A DNA stretch of 64,000 nt from Lachnospiraceae bacterium. Its GTDB lineage: Bacteria > Bacillota > Clostridia > Lachnospirales > Lachnospiraceae. The stretch lies in the NCBI GenBank assembly GCA_030524705.1, contig JAUNGD010000008.1, positions 1 through 64,000 of the forward strand, in the 5' to 3' direction. This document shows, piece after piece, positions 26,226 through 35,190 of this stretch. Each line of letters opens with the position of its first letter. Position 1 is the stretch's first letter. Made by a program: the position numbers and the translations under genes. The notes below the pieces were generated by a model. That model was not told where the DNA came from. It saw only the letters and a list, made by a program, of their open reading frames with translations, and searched no databases.

Positions 26226-27245
26226 ATGAAAGCATTAGTATTGACGGCTCCGGAAACATTGAGTGTACAGGATATTCCGGTGCGTAAACCAAACGAAAAG
26301 GAAGTATTGATTGAGGTAAAGGCGTGTGGCGTCTGCGGTACGGACCTGCACATGTTCCATGGCGACAAAGGCGCTTTTGAAAATTCTTATCCGCTGGTAA
26401 TGGGACATGAGTTTTCAGGCGTGGTCGCTGAGATTGGCAGCGGAGTGACCAAGTTCCGGGTGGGAGACCATGTGGCGGTAGATCCCAATATATATTGCGG
26501 TCAGTGTGCTCCGTGTTTACGGGGAGACGTACATTATTGTGAGCATATGACCGGCATTGGGACGACCACATATGGAGGATTTGAAGAGTACTGTACAGTG
26601 CCGGAACGCGCTGTTTACCGGGTGCCCGAGGAACTGCCCTTTGAGGTGGCAGCGATGATGGAACCGGTATCCTGTGCGATGCATGGTATTGACCGCAGCA
26701 GCATTCGCCCGGGTGACATGGCGGCGATCATTGGTTATGGTCCTATCGGTGAGATCATGTTTCAATTGGCACAGTGCGCCGGAGCAGCGCAGATCGCGAT
26801 CATTGAACCGCAGGAGGCAAAGCGCGAAAAGGCAATAAAATATGGCGCCGCACTTGCGATCGATCCGATGACGGAGGATGTAAAAGCAGTTCTGCAAAAG
26901 GCAGGAATTGAACCAACTACGGTAATTGAATGTGTGGGCCGCAAAAATACAATGGAGATGGCGTTGGATATCGCGGCGAACCAGGCGACTGTTATGCTGT
27001 TTGGACTTACACCTCCCGAGACGAAGCTGGAGGTATATGCGTATGAGCAGCTGTTTAAGAAAGAAATTTGCGTGACAGGCTCTTATATCAATCCTTTGGT
27101 AGCAGAACGTGTGATTCGGCTGCTGGCATCCGGGAAAATTGATATGGGCAGGGTGATTACCGATGTAATCCCGTTAGAGGATTCTGTAAAAGTGTTTACG
27201 GATAACAGTTACCGCAGCCATGGAAAAATTGTTATCGTTCCATAA
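26226..27245 (+). CDS. Zinc-dependent alcohol/polyol dehydrogenase (MDR family)
   Basis: Medium-chain NAD(P)-dependent dehydrogenase of 339 residues, resembling sorbitol or threonine dehydrogenases. Catalytic zinc ligands are Cys37 (CGVCGTD) and His61-Glu62 (GHEFSG). The structural zinc loop CGQCAPCLRGDVHYC has all four cysteines, and the Rossmann turn is GYGPIGEI. The ATG at 26226 gives the canonical MKALVLTAPE start, with AGGAGG 12 bases upstream; a GTG at 26217 is possible but too close to that site. The adjacent ROK regulator suggests a sugar or polyol substrate. A terminator follows. Confidence 0.88.
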   Translation: MKALVLTAPETLSVQDIPVRKPNEKEVLIEVKACGVCGTDLHMFHGDKGAFENSYPLVMGHEFSGVVAEIGSGVTKFRVGDHVAVDPNIYCGQCAPCLRGDVHYCEHMTGIGTTTYGGFEEYCTVPERAVYRVPEELPFEVAAMMEPVSCAMHGIDRSSIRPGDMAAIIGYGPIGEIMFQLAQCAGAAQIAIIEPQEAKREKAIKYGAALAIDPMTEDVKAVLQKAGIEPTTVIECVGRKNTMEMALDIAANQATVMLFGLTPPETKLEVYAYEQLFKKEICVTGSYINPLVAERVIRLLASGKIDMGRVITDVIPLEDSVKVFTDNSYRSHGKIVIVP

Positions 27246-27293
27246 GCGTCTAAAAGGATACCGGTTTTAAAAAGAAGAGTGAGCATTTTATAT

Positions 27294-27332
27294 TTGAGGA
27301 GCTTTGTGCAGGCAGGGCTCCTCAATTGTTTT
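27294..27332 (+). terminator. Terminator after the zinc dehydrogenase
   Basis: Perfect nine-base stem TTGAGGAGC / GCTCCTCAA followed by TTGTTTT. Confidence 0.85.
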
Positions 27333-27345
27333 ACAGAAATTATAT

Positions 27346-27374
27346 TTGTCCTTTATCCTGATATATGTTAAAAT
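27346..27374 (+). promoter_or_regulatory. Promoter of the dlt-like acylation cassette
   Basis: TTGTCC, 17-base spacer, TAAAAT, 40 bases before the MBOAT start and just after the upstream terminator. Confidence 0.6.
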
Positions 27375-27413
27375 GGCAGGTGGAATTTTATCCTTTATTG
27401 AAGGAGAAGGGCA

Positions 27414-28991
27414 ATGACTTTTTTATCTGGAATGTTTCCGATTTTCCTGATATGCACTGTGGTTCTGTATTTTCTTGTGCCGTTGGCGTACCGATGGGGC
27501 GTACTGCTGGCTGCCAGCCTTATATTTTATGTGTCGGCCGGGCTGGAAAAGCTTCCGTTTTTGCTGGTGACGGCGCTGGTGGTGTACGGGGCTGCGCGGT
27601 GGATCGATTTCGTCTATGAGAGCAGGGCGGAATATATCAGAGAGTATAAGCCAGATCGGGGAGAGAAAAAGAGGCTGCAGCAGCAGGACAAGAAAAAGTG
27701 CCGCAGGATTTTGAATGGAGCTCTGATCATTGTGATCGGGCTGCTGGTTTACTGCAAAGCCGGAGCCAGGGCGGCGGCTGCCCTGAGCAGCGTATTTTCA
27801 GAGGGACGCCTGGACTGGTTCAGGGTGATCGTACCGCTTGGAATCTCTTATTACACATTTTCGGCGGTGGGATATCTGGCGGATATTTACTGGAAAAGGG
27901 AGAAAGCTGAGAAAAATTTCTTTAAGATGGTTTTGTTTCTCGCATATTTTCCGCAGATCCTGCAGGGGCCGATCGCCAGGCACAGACAGCTGGCCAATCA
28001 GCTGGTCGAGGGACACAGCTTTGATGTGAAACGTATCAGCTATGGTTTGCAGCTTGCACTCTGGGGATATTTTAAGAAGCTGGTGATTGCGGACAGGCTT
28101 ATAATTTTTATTAATACGGTTTTTCAGAATTTCTGGGAGTACCGCGGGATAGTTTTTATTGTGGCTGTGCTGCTTTCCGGACTGCAGCTGTACTGTGATT
28201 TTTCCGGATGCATGGACATTGCCCGGGGAATTTCTCAGGTGTTTGGCATTGAGCTTGAGAAGAATTTCGATCATCCGTTTTTTGCCAGAAGTGCTGCCGA
28301 GTTCTGGCGCAGGTGGCATATCACGCTGGGCGCGTGGTTTAAGGATTATGTGTATATGCCCCTGGTGATTTCTCCGCGGGTGACGAAGCTGTCTCAGAGC
28401 GTAAAAAAGACTTTCGGAGTTCGGGCCGGCAGAGCAGTTGCGGTGGTGATACCGCTGGGCTGCGTATGGATACTCACGGGTCTGTGGCATGGAACGGGAT
28501 ATAATTATATTGCCTGGGGCGTTTACTGGGGAGCAATCATTATCTTTTCGGCTGTATTTGCACCGGAGATAGAAAAGCTAACCGGATTTCTGCGGATCAA
28601 TACGAAGGCTGAGAGCTGGAAGGTTCTTCAGATGGTACGGACCTATCTGCTGTTTTCCTTCGGCCGTCTTTTAACAGTGCCGGGAAGCCTGCATGCGACC
28701 TGGGAGGTCATCAGGAGAACACTTTCGGCCCATGATATCTGGTCGTTTTTTGATGGTTCTCTGCTGGAATACGGCCTGGACGCGAAGGATTTTGTGCTGC
28801 TGGCCTTTACGGTGCTTATTTTGTGGGGCGTAAGTATGCTGCAGGAAAAAGGTTCTGTCCGGGAACGTATTGCCGGGTATAATCTCGCAGTGCGGTGGGG
28901 AATTTATTATATGGCGATTTTTTCTGTTGTGATATTTGGCGTTTATGGACCGGGTTATAACAGCAGTGCGTTTCTTTATATGGGATTTTAG
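27414..28991 (+). CDS. MBOAT family O-acyltransferase (DltB/AlgI-like)
   Basis: Polytopic membrane acyltransferase of 525 residues with roughly eleven hydrophobic segments. Core motifs are GISYYTFSAVGYLADIYW, FFPQILQGPIARHRQL-like YFPQILQGP, DFSGCMDIARG, the FWRRWHITLG block and the catalytic-type His359 in WHGTGYNYIAWG. Such enzymes pass an acyl group from a donor across the membrane to D-alanylate teichoic acid (DltB) or acetylate an exopolysaccharide (AlgI, PatA). AAGGAGAAGG precedes the ATG. It begins a three-gene unit with an adenylate-forming ligase and an SGNH protein, the same logic as dltABD, but no DltC-type carrier gene is present. Confidence 0.9.
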   Translation: MTFLSGMFPIFLICTVVLYFLVPLAYRWGVLLAASLIFYVSAGLEKLPFLLVTALVVYGAARWIDFVYESRAEYIREYKPDRGEKKRLQQQDKKKCRRILNGALIIVIGLLVYCKAGARAAAALSSVFSEGRLDWFRVIVPLGISYYTFSAVGYLADIYWKREKAEKNFFKMVLFLAYFPQILQGPIARHRQLANQLVEGHSFDVKRISYGLQLALWGYFKKLVIADRLIIFINTVFQNFWEYRGIVFIVAVLLSGLQLYCDFSGCMDIARGISQVFGIELEKNFDHPFFARSAAEFWRRWHITLGAWFKDYVYMPLVISPRVTKLSQSVKKTFGVRAGRAVAVVIPLGCVWILTGLWHGTGYNYIAWGVYWGAIIIFSAVFAPEIEKLTGFLRINTKAESWKVLQMVRTYLLFSFGRLLTVPGSLHATWEVIRRTLSAHDIWSFFDGSLLEYGLDAKDFVLLAFTVLILWGVSMLQEKGSVRERIAGYNLAVRWGIYYMAIFSVVIFGVYGPGYNSSAFLYMGF

Positions 28992-29029
28992 ATAATATTT
29001 TATTAATTCAGAAAGCGAGGTTGATGATC

Positions 29030-30544
29030 ATGTATCAGACAATTGTGCAGGCTGTATTGGCTCATGGAGCGCAGACACCGGACAGGATGGCGATCGGGTG
29101 CGAACAGAACCGTATTACATATGCACAGCTTTGCGGCCAGGTGAAATGCATGGCAGCGAAGCTGGCGGAGGAATATGAGGCTGAAAAGGGAGACTTTATC
29201 ATGCTCCAGGGGGTATCCAGGCCGGATTATGTTGTTGCATGGCTGGCGATCCAGTATCTTGGCGCTGTGTCTATTCCTACGGATAAAATTGCAAAGGAAG
29301 AAAATATTCTGGATGTGTACCGGTACTCCCAGGCAAAATTCCTGCTGACGGATGCCCCGGTGGAGGCAGAGGATGTAAAATGCATATCTTTGCAGGAGTG
29401 CTACGAGGATGCGGTAAAGGCTGCGGCCTCCGGCCATGTGCCGGAGCTTCCTTACACGGCTCCGGAGAAATCTGCTGTTTCTGAAATTTTGTTTACCACG
29501 GGTACGACGGGAAAGCCGAAGGGAACGATGCTGACCATCGGAAATATTTATGCGATCATCCACAATATGCAGCAGGGGATAGGAATCCAGGAGGACGAGC
29601 GCATCCTGATCCCTTTGCCGCTGAATCATTCTCTGGGCATGAGATCTCTGCGCGCAGGGCTTTATCTGGGAGGCTCTGTTGTACTTCAGGAGGGTTTTGC
29701 TTTTGCAAAGACAATCAGTGACAATATTTCAGAATTCCAGTGTACGGCCATGGTCTGTGTGCCGACTTCCATGGAATTGATGTACCGCCAGATGCGCCGT
29801 CATTTCTCCAAAATTATGGGACAGCTGCGCTATATCGAGGTAGGGGCGGGATCTCTGGGATATGATATGAAGAAAAAGCTGTCGGCGGAGCTGCCGGATA
29901 CCCGGGTGGTCAATACCTGGGGGTCTACAGAGAGCGGCGGGGCTATTTTCCTGAATCTTTCTCTGCATCAGGAAAAGCTTACGGCTCTGGGGAAACCTTT
30001 GGACAGCGTTGAGGTAAAAATTGTGGATAAAGAAGGCAATGATATTACCGGGACAGCCCGGGATATCGATACGGCGGGCAGAATGATCCTGCGGGGAGAT
30101 ATGCAGATGGCAGGATATTTCCGGATGCCGGAGGCAACGGCGGAGACTCTGGTGAATGGATGGCTGTACACGAATGATATCGTATATATGGATGAAGATG
30201 GATTTGTTTATATGCTGGGCCGGGCAGATGATATTATCAATGTCGGAGGTGAAAAAGTTTCTCCGATTGAGGTGGAAAATATTGCCCAGGAATTTGAAGA
30301 GATCCGGGAATGTGCATGTATCGGGGTGAAGGATGAGAGCCTCGGTCAGATTCCGGCTCTGTTTGTAGTTCCGGAGCAGGGCGAGTTTCATCAGGCACAG
30401 CTTCTTCGGTTTATGGCTGACCGGGTGGAGAAATATAAGCTTCCGCAGCGCTTTGTCCTGCTGGATGCTCTTCCGCGCAACCGCATGCAGAAGCTGAACC
30501 GCAGGGAGCTTCATCGAATATGGCAGGAAGACCAGGAAAAATAG
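29030..30544 (+). CDS. Adenylate-forming (AMP-binding) acid-CoA/carrier ligase
   Basis: Class I adenylate-forming enzyme, about 504 residues, activating a carboxylic acid with ATP. Core motifs are complete: TTGTTGKPKG (about residue 157), NTWGSTE, YTNDIV, GRADDIINVGGEKVS (about 396) and the C-terminal catalytic lysine in RMQKLNR. The sequence looks closer to acyl-CoA synthetases than to DltA, so the product may be a CoA thioester rather than D-alanyl carrier protein. The ATG at 29030 is favoured on spacing from GCGAGG; an ATG at 29024 and a TTG at 29021 are alternatives. It lies 38 bases after the MBOAT gene and 12 bases before the SGNH gene. Confidence 0.9.
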   Translation: MYQTIVQAVLAHGAQTPDRMAIGCEQNRITYAQLCGQVKCMAAKLAEEYEAEKGDFIMLQGVSRPDYVVAWLAIQYLGAVSIPTDKIAKEENILDVYRYSQAKFLLTDAPVEAEDVKCISLQECYEDAVKAAASGHVPELPYTAPEKSAVSEILFTTGTTGKPKGTMLTIGNIYAIIHNMQQGIGIQEDERILIPLPLNHSLGMRSLRAGLYLGGSVVLQEGFAFAKTISDNISEFQCTAMVCVPTSMELMYRQMRRHFSKIMGQLRYIEVGAGSLGYDMKKKLSAELPDTRVVNTWGSTESGGAIFLNLSLHQEKLTALGKPLDSVEVKIVDKEGNDITGTARDIDTAGRMILRGDMQMAGYFRMPEATAETLVNGWLYTNDIVYMDEDGFVYMLGRADDIINVGGEKVSPIEVENIAQEFEEIRECACIGVKDESLGQIPALFVVPEQGEFHQAQLLRFMADRVEKYKLPQRFVLLDALPRNRMQKLNRRELHRIWQEDQEK

Positions 30545-30556
30545 CCGGAGAGCGAC

Positions 30557-31588
30557 ATGAAAAAGAGCATAATTAAAACCATTATATTTTGTGTGATCGG
30601 CGTGGGAATGTTTTTCCTGGTGCAGTCAGTGCTGGGGGTATCTAATTATTTTTCCGAGCATACGGAGATGATGTTTGAAGGGTATTATGAGCAGCCAGAA
30701 AATACGGTGGATGCAGTTCTGATCGGAAACAGCCATGTGTATAAATTCTGGCAGGGAGCGTTTGCGTGGCAGGAGCATGGCATAGCGGCTCTGGCGCTGT
30801 CTACATCCGACATGCCCTGCAGCATTGTAAAAAATATTGCGATAGAAGCCTGCAAAACTCAGAAACCTAAGGTAATGGTATTTGATTCCACACAGTTTGC
30901 GCAGGCAGAGGCAGACGAAAACAATAAAATATATCTTGTCCTGCGAAGCATGCGGTTTTCCCGGAATTATGTTGACATGATAGAGAGCTATTGTGATTAT
31001 GCCGGTATCACTGGTACGGAGAAGCTGAAATATTATTTCCCGATTCTGCAGTTCCATTCCAGGTGGAAGGAGATCAATGCCGGTGATTTCGTGCAGTCCT
31101 ATGCTTCTTATTTGAATTCCTGTTATCTGAAGGATTTTCTGTCTCAGACAATTGAAAACATGTCTCATATTGCGACAGACCGGCGAGCCGCTATCAGTGA
31201 AAAGAGTGAACAGGAGCTGCGGGAGTTGCTGGAATGGTGCGGCGAGCAGGATTTTGAAGCGGTGTTCATTGCCTCGCCGGTGCTTCTCGGAGAGGAGAGA
31301 CTGGCTATGGTCAATACTGTAGGAGACATTGTTTCAGAGTATGGCATTAATTTTGTGAACTATAATGATCCGGGCATGTTTGAGAGCTTTGATTTCGATG
31401 TGGCTGTGGATTTTCAGGACAAGAGCCACACAAATGTCAATGGCTCATGGAAATTCACAAAGGTATTTGGAAAATATCTGATTGACGAGTATGGTCTGGA
31501 GGATCACAGAGGTGAGGAAGCATATGAGCAATGGGACAAACAGACGCAGAAATACTATGAGCTGATTAAAGACTATTTTATCTATTGA
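30557..31588 (+). CDS. Membrane-anchored SGNH-like protein (DltD-like role)
   Basis: 343 residues with one N-terminal transmembrane segment (IIKTIIFCVIGVGMFFLVQS) and a predicted extracellular SGNH fold. The nucleophile block is IGNSHVYKFW with Ser59 and the C-terminal Asp/His pair is in DKSHTNVNG. Its position after an MBOAT and a ligase matches DltD, which helps transfer the acyl group to the polymer outside the cell, but sequence resemblance to DltD is weak. It starts 12 bases after the ligase stop and ends the operon before a bidirectional terminator. Confidence 0.8.
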   Translation: MKKSIIKTIIFCVIGVGMFFLVQSVLGVSNYFSEHTEMMFEGYYEQPENTVDAVLIGNSHVYKFWQGAFAWQEHGIAALALSTSDMPCSIVKNIAIEACKTQKPKVMVFDSTQFAQAEADENNKIYLVLRSMRFSRNYVDMIESYCDYAGITGTEKLKYYFPILQFHSRWKEINAGDFVQSYASYLNSCYLKDFLSQTIENMSHIATDRRAAISEKSEQELRELLEWCGEQDFEAVFIASPVLLGEERLAMVNTVGDIVSEYGINFVNYNDPGMFESFDFDVAVDFQDKSHTNVNGSWKFTKVFGKYLIDEYGLEDHRGEEAYEQWDKQTQKYYELIKDYFIY

Positions 31589-31590
31589 GA

Positions 31591-31643
31591 GCTGTAAAAA
31601 GGGAAAGCAAATCCGGCCGGATCTGTTTTCCCTTTTTTACAGC
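31591..31643. terminator. Bidirectional terminator
   Basis: GCTGTAAAAAGGGAAA pairs with TTTCCCTTTTTTACAGC around a loop holding the palindrome ATCCGGCCGGAT. The A- and T-rich arms give a U tract in both directions, serving the SGNH gene and mecA. Confidence 0.9.
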
Positions 31644-31652
31644 ATTGACAGG

Positions 31653-32423
31653 TCAGTTCAGCTGGTACAGGTTCTGGAGCGCCTGGTCAGCAATAATAAT
31701 TTCCATATGCTCTGCAAAATAAGCATCCGTTCCCGGCGTATACTTGCAGGGAGCAGCATATTCGGACAGGACATTACATATTTTGTTGAACTGTTCGGCT
31801 GAACTCTCAGCCTTTTTCAGGAACAGGTAGTAATGACCGGTCTCAGAATCTTTGTACAGTGTATTTGGCCCTCCGTAAATGTGGCCGAGTACTCCTGCGG
31901 CGCTTATTGCGTCGTCCAGGGAATAGAACTGATAAAAACGTGTCAGCTCCCGAAGCTCTGCGTCGTTCGCATCAGGGTCTGAAACGGAAGGAGATTGTTC
32001 TTCTGCTTCAGCGGCCTTCTGGGCGGCACGCTTCTTTGCCTCGGATATTTTTTTGATCAGGCCAAGAATATCATCGGCGCCTTCCATCCGATCTTTGAAT
32101 TCGGCAGGAGAGACGGTGCCGGTCTGTTCCGGATCCTCCGGTGAAAAACGGGCGAATCGGGTGTCAAGCTCCTCCGGGTCTTCCACCTTTGTGATAATAA
32201 GAATCAGTGAATCCATAGATACTGGAACAGCTTCTATTACAAGGGGCGTATTGTCCGCTTCAAATCCAAAATCCTGAGCGGCCACTTGCATCATGTCCTG
32301 AAACAATGCTTTGGCTTTGTCAGAACCGTATGCAAGCTCACTGAGCTTAATTTCTCTGTCGGCCAGGTCTTCTCGTGTCAGGGTACAGCGAATTTGCCTG
32401 TCGTTGATTTTTTCGATTTTCAT
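31653..32423 (-). CDS. mecA: Adaptor protein MecA
   Basis: ClpC adaptor that recognises substrates and delivers them to the ClpCP protease. The 256 residues show the N-terminal recognition domain (MKIEKINDRQIRCTLTREDL), an acidic/Ala-rich linker (about 105-150) and the C-terminal domain that binds ClpC (YYLFLKKAESSAEQFNKIC, AEHMEIIIADQALQNL). It is read away from a TTTACA-18-TATAAT promoter whose leader contains two copies of a 25-base repeat. The linker is longer and more charged than in Bacillus MecA. Confidence 0.92.
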   Translation of the reverse strand: MKIEKINDRQIRCTLTREDLADREIKLSELAYGSDKAKALFQDMMQVAAQDFGFEADNTPLVIEAVPVSMDSLILIITKVEDPEELDTRFARFSPEDPEQTGTVSPAEFKDRMEGADDILGLIKKISEAKKRAAQKAAEAEEQSPSVSDPDANDAELRELTRFYQFYSLDDAISAAGVLGHIYGGPNTLYKDSETGHYYLFLKKAESSAEQFNKICNVLSEYAAPCKYTPGTDAYFAEHMEIIIADQALQNLYQLN

Positions 32424-32477
32424 TCAATCACATCCTTACCCGTAAAATAAATACATCATCATATCAGCTCCGAGTAT

Positions 32478-32538
32478 GCAAGCGTCCTCTCATCCTGATA
32501 TGGAACATTGTACGCAAGCGTCCTCTCATCCTGATATG
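32478..32538. repeat. Two direct 25-bp repeats in the mecA leader
   Basis: Identical 25-base copies at 32478-32502 and 32514-32538 (period 36) begin GCAAGCGTCCTC; flanking bases are partly conserved too. They lie between the mecA promoter and its start, so both would be transcribed in the 5' leader. Confidence 0.85.
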
Positions 32539-32542
32539 ATAC

Positions 32543-32572
32543 ATTATATACGCATTTGCCCAAATATGTAAA
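32543..32572 (-). promoter_or_regulatory. Candidate promoter of mecA
   Basis: On the minus strand: TTTACA, 18-base spacer, TATAAT. The predicted start lies just before the repeat pair, leaving a leader of about 110 bases. Confidence 0.6.
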
Positions 32573-33031
32573 GTGGAAGAAATTGAGTAAAAAACCTTGC
32601 AAAATATACTCATATTATATATAATATACAACAGAAGGGAAATATGGCATATTTTTTAGAAAGGAGGTTCAATTACTCAGTCGTATCTGTTGCCTGTCAT
32701 TTATGATACCTTATCATGCGCTACCTGCCGGAGTATGCTCCGCCGAAGGATATGAGTTAAGGTACATATACTATATCACATCAGCCAGTTTCAAATATAT
32801 CAGCCCTGTCGCTGTACTTCCATGAATGATGAGAAAAGCCGTATATCCTTTCACAGTTCTTTTTACGCATTATAATCAATTTCCTTTTTTTACGCAAGCA
32901 ACAATTTATAATCAAAGGCCGATACTGCATAAGTTAATAAATATATCACATTTTTTATGGACAGAGCCTTTTAGGGCTGTGTTTTGAACGCATCTCTACT
33001 ATTATATATGCAGTTTGGCGGAAGGAGAACC
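32573..33031. other. Intergenic region with mini-ORF and stem-loops
   Basis: No recognised gene in about 460 bases. It holds a possible 20-codon ORF (32644-32706) that stops exactly where a stem-loop begins (32707-32764), AT-rich DNA, and a small terminator-like hairpin at 32961-32985 (ACAGAGCC / GGCTGTGT, one mismatch, then TTTT). Confidence 0.5.
32707..32764. other. Stem-loop, possible structured RNA
   Basis: TACCTTA (32707-32713) pairs perfectly with TAAGGTA (32758-32764). The stem continues with TCAT/ATGA and encloses an inner GGAG-TATG-CTCC hairpin. It matches no riboswitch I recognise and is not followed by a T run, so it is not a simple terminator. Confidence 0.45.
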
Positions 33032-33274
33032 TTGGACAGAAAAAAGAAGCAAAAATACAGAGCTCCGGAAATGACATCTCTGATGCGGGAGCTTCGCGGA
33101 TACGAAAGAGAGGGCATGCATTTATATCTGGATGGACGGCCCAGCGGTGCCAATGAGATTGCAAATGCGTGTGTGTTTGCTGAACATTCCGATTATATGA
33201 GGGATATTATCAGCGATGAAAAGGACCATATTACGGAGATCCGTTTTATCAGAATTTCAGAGGAAAATTATTAA
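33032..33274 (+). CDS. Small hypothetical protein, 80 aa
   Basis: Not recognised. A soluble, charged protein with a basic N terminus (LDRKKKQKYRAPEM) followed by mixed helix and strand (LRGYEREGMHLYLDGRPSGANEI); no membrane segment. The TTG at 33032 is chosen because AAGGAG lies five bases upstream; a longer ATG start at 33008 or 32984 lacks a site. A family of small cytoplasmic proteins is likely, but I can give no function. A hairpin (33280-33306) follows. Confidence 0.65.
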   Translation: MDRKKKQKYRAPEMTSLMRELRGYEREGMHLYLDGRPSGANEIANACVFAEHSDYMRDIISDEKDHITEIRFIRISEENY

Positions 33275-33407
33275 AGAAAGGAAAAGCAGCCGAATTACTG
33301 TTTTCCCCCTAACGCAGTTTCTTATTTTTTTATAAAAAACCTCCGAAAATAATGACGGGTTTTGCAGTGTTATGGTAAGATGTCAGGGAAAAGGGGGAAG
33401 TATAGCG

Positions 33408-35114
33408 ATGAATAATGATAAACAGAGGTCTTTTCGATTGTTGGGAACGTTGATTGTGGCGATTGGAGTGATTGCGATTGTCGTAGTCTGTATTCTGAAA
33501 TTTTTGCCGACTTCAGAGCGTATGAGTGCAGACGCTTACTTTGGTACGCTGAATGAAGGCGAAGCGGCGGTAGTGGTGGAGGATCATGTTGCCCAGGAAC
33601 GGGCGCTGATTTTAGATGGCAGTGCATATATTGATTATACACTGGTACAGCGCGAGCTGAATTCCCGGTTCCATTGGGACGCCTCGGCGGGACTTTTGCT
33701 GTTTACGACGGCAGAACAGATATTTGAGATCGCGCCGAACAGCACGACCTACACCATAGATGGTGAAAGTCTTGATGCGGGATATGAAATTTTAAAGACT
33801 ACCTCGTCCAGTATGTTTCTGTCAGCTAATTTTATGCAGCAGTATTCAGACTTGAAATGTGAGATTTTTGATGCGCCGTCCCGGGTGGTGGTGACCTTTG
33901 GCAGCCAGGAAATTACACAGGGTACAGTAAAGAAGGACAGTGCCGTGCGGTATCTCGGAGGTATCAAGAGTCCCATCATTACAAATGTGACGGAAGGAAC
34001 CACGGTGACTGTTTTGAATCAGATGGATACCTGGTCACAGATCCTCACGCCGGACGGCTACATCGGTTATATCAAAAACAACCGGCTGAAGGATGTGGAG
34101 GATACTGTTACGCCGACCTTTTATCAGGGACCGGAATACACCAGTATCCATCAGGAGGGGCTGGTGAACCTCGTATGGCATCAGATCAATTACCCGGAAA
34201 TGAACGCGGAGCTGGAGCAGGATATTGCAGGCGTGTCGGGCGTGAACGTGATTTCGCCGACCTGGTATTTCCTGAGCGATAATGTGGGAAATATTCAGTC
34301 CTTTGCAGATGCATCCTATGTGGAGCGCGCTCATGCAGCGGGCCTGCAGGTATGGGCTTTGATCAGCAATTTCAGTGAGGATGTCAGCACGACGGCGCTT
34401 CTGTCCTCCAGGACGGCCCGGCAGACCGTACAGAATTATCTTGTGAACCAGGCGCTGGAACTGGGCTTTGACGGTATCAATATCGACTTCGAGGGTATCG
34501 CCCAGGAGGCTGGTTATGATTATGTGCAGTTTATGAGGGAGCTGTCTATTCTGTGCCGGAAGAATCAGATCATTCTCTCTGTAGATGTGCCTGTGCCGAT
34601 GGACTTTTCAATGCATTACAACCGCAGAGAGCTGGGAAACGTCTGCGACTATGTGGTTGTAATGGGCTATGATGAGCACTATGCGGGTTCGGATATTGTA
34701 GGCAGCGTTGCATCCATGAATTTTGAGATCACCGGAATTGAGAACATGCTGCAGGAGGTGCCGAAGGAGAAGCTGATAAGCGGTATTCCGTTCTATGCGA
34801 GGCTGTGGTACACTCAGACTCTGGAGGATGGTTCCACAGAGGTTACGAGTGAAGCCGTCTCCATGGAAGGCGCAGAGCAGATACTGATGGAGAATGGCGT
34901 GACCTCTTCCTACGATGAGGCCACGGGCCAGCAATACGCCGAATGGACGGCGTCGGACGGAAGCTTCTGCCAGATATGGCTGGAGGATGATTCTTCCATT
35001 GCACAGCGGGCGAAGCTCGTTCAGGAGTATAGTCTGGCGGGCATAGCCGAATGGGTGCTGGGCAATGAGAAGGATAGTGTGTGGGAGATCATTCGCACGA
35101 ACATCGGACAGTGA
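33408..35114 (+). CDS. Membrane-anchored GH18 family glycosidase with SH3-like domain
   Basis: 568 residues with one N-terminal membrane segment (LIVAIGVIAIVVVCILKFL). Residues about 50-170 resemble a copper-amine-oxidase-like/stalk domain, and about 175-235 an SH3-type domain (VRYLGGIKSPIITNV, WSQILTPDGYIGYI). The C-terminal part is a GH18 barrel with the catalytic signature DGINIDFE (about residues 355-362, Glu as acid) and the YDEHYAG loop. This architecture matches spore or cell-wall glycosidases such as YaaH-related hydrolases that cleave N-acetylglucosamine bonds. The ATG at 33408 follows GGGGGAAG. A PdaA-type deacetylase lies downstream behind a terminator. Confidence 0.88.
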   Translation: MNNDKQRSFRLLGTLIVAIGVIAIVVVCILKFLPTSERMSADAYFGTLNEGEAAVVVEDHVAQERALILDGSAYIDYTLVQRELNSRFHWDASAGLLLFTTAEQIFEIAPNSTTYTIDGESLDAGYEILKTTSSSMFLSANFMQQYSDLKCEIFDAPSRVVVTFGSQEITQGTVKKDSAVRYLGGIKSPIITNVTEGTTVTVLNQMDTWSQILTPDGYIGYIKNNRLKDVEDTVTPTFYQGPEYTSIHQEGLVNLVWHQINYPEMNAELEQDIAGVSGVNVISPTWYFLSDNVGNIQSFADASYVERAHAAGLQVWALISNFSEDVSTTALLSSRTARQTVQNYLVNQALELGFDGINIDFEGIAQEAGYDYVQFMRELSILCRKNQIILSVDVPVPMDFSMHYNRRELGNVCDYVVVMGYDEHYAGSDIVGSVASMNFEITGIENMLQEVPKEKLISGIPFYARLWYTQTLEDGSTEVTSEAVSMEGAEQILMENGVTSSYDEATGQQYAEWTASDGSFCQIWLEDDSSIAQRAKLVQEYSLAGIAEWVLGNEKDSVWEIIRTNIGQ

Positions 35115-35130
35115 GACGGATGACCGGAAA

Positions 35131-35187
35131 TACAAAATATCTCCGAGCGGACACCCTCAGGGTTCCTCTCCGGAGATATTTTTGTAT
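35131..35187 (+). terminator. Terminator after the GH18 gene
   Basis: ATACAAAATATCTCCG pairs with CGGAGATATTTTTGTAT, with an inner ACCCTCAGGGT hairpin in the loop; a T run closes the right arm. Confidence 0.8.
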
Positions 35188-35190
35188 TCC

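Noticed and set aside
29729..30514. Open frame of 261 codons on the minus strand
   Set aside because: Antisense to the adenylate-forming ligase across conserved motifs.
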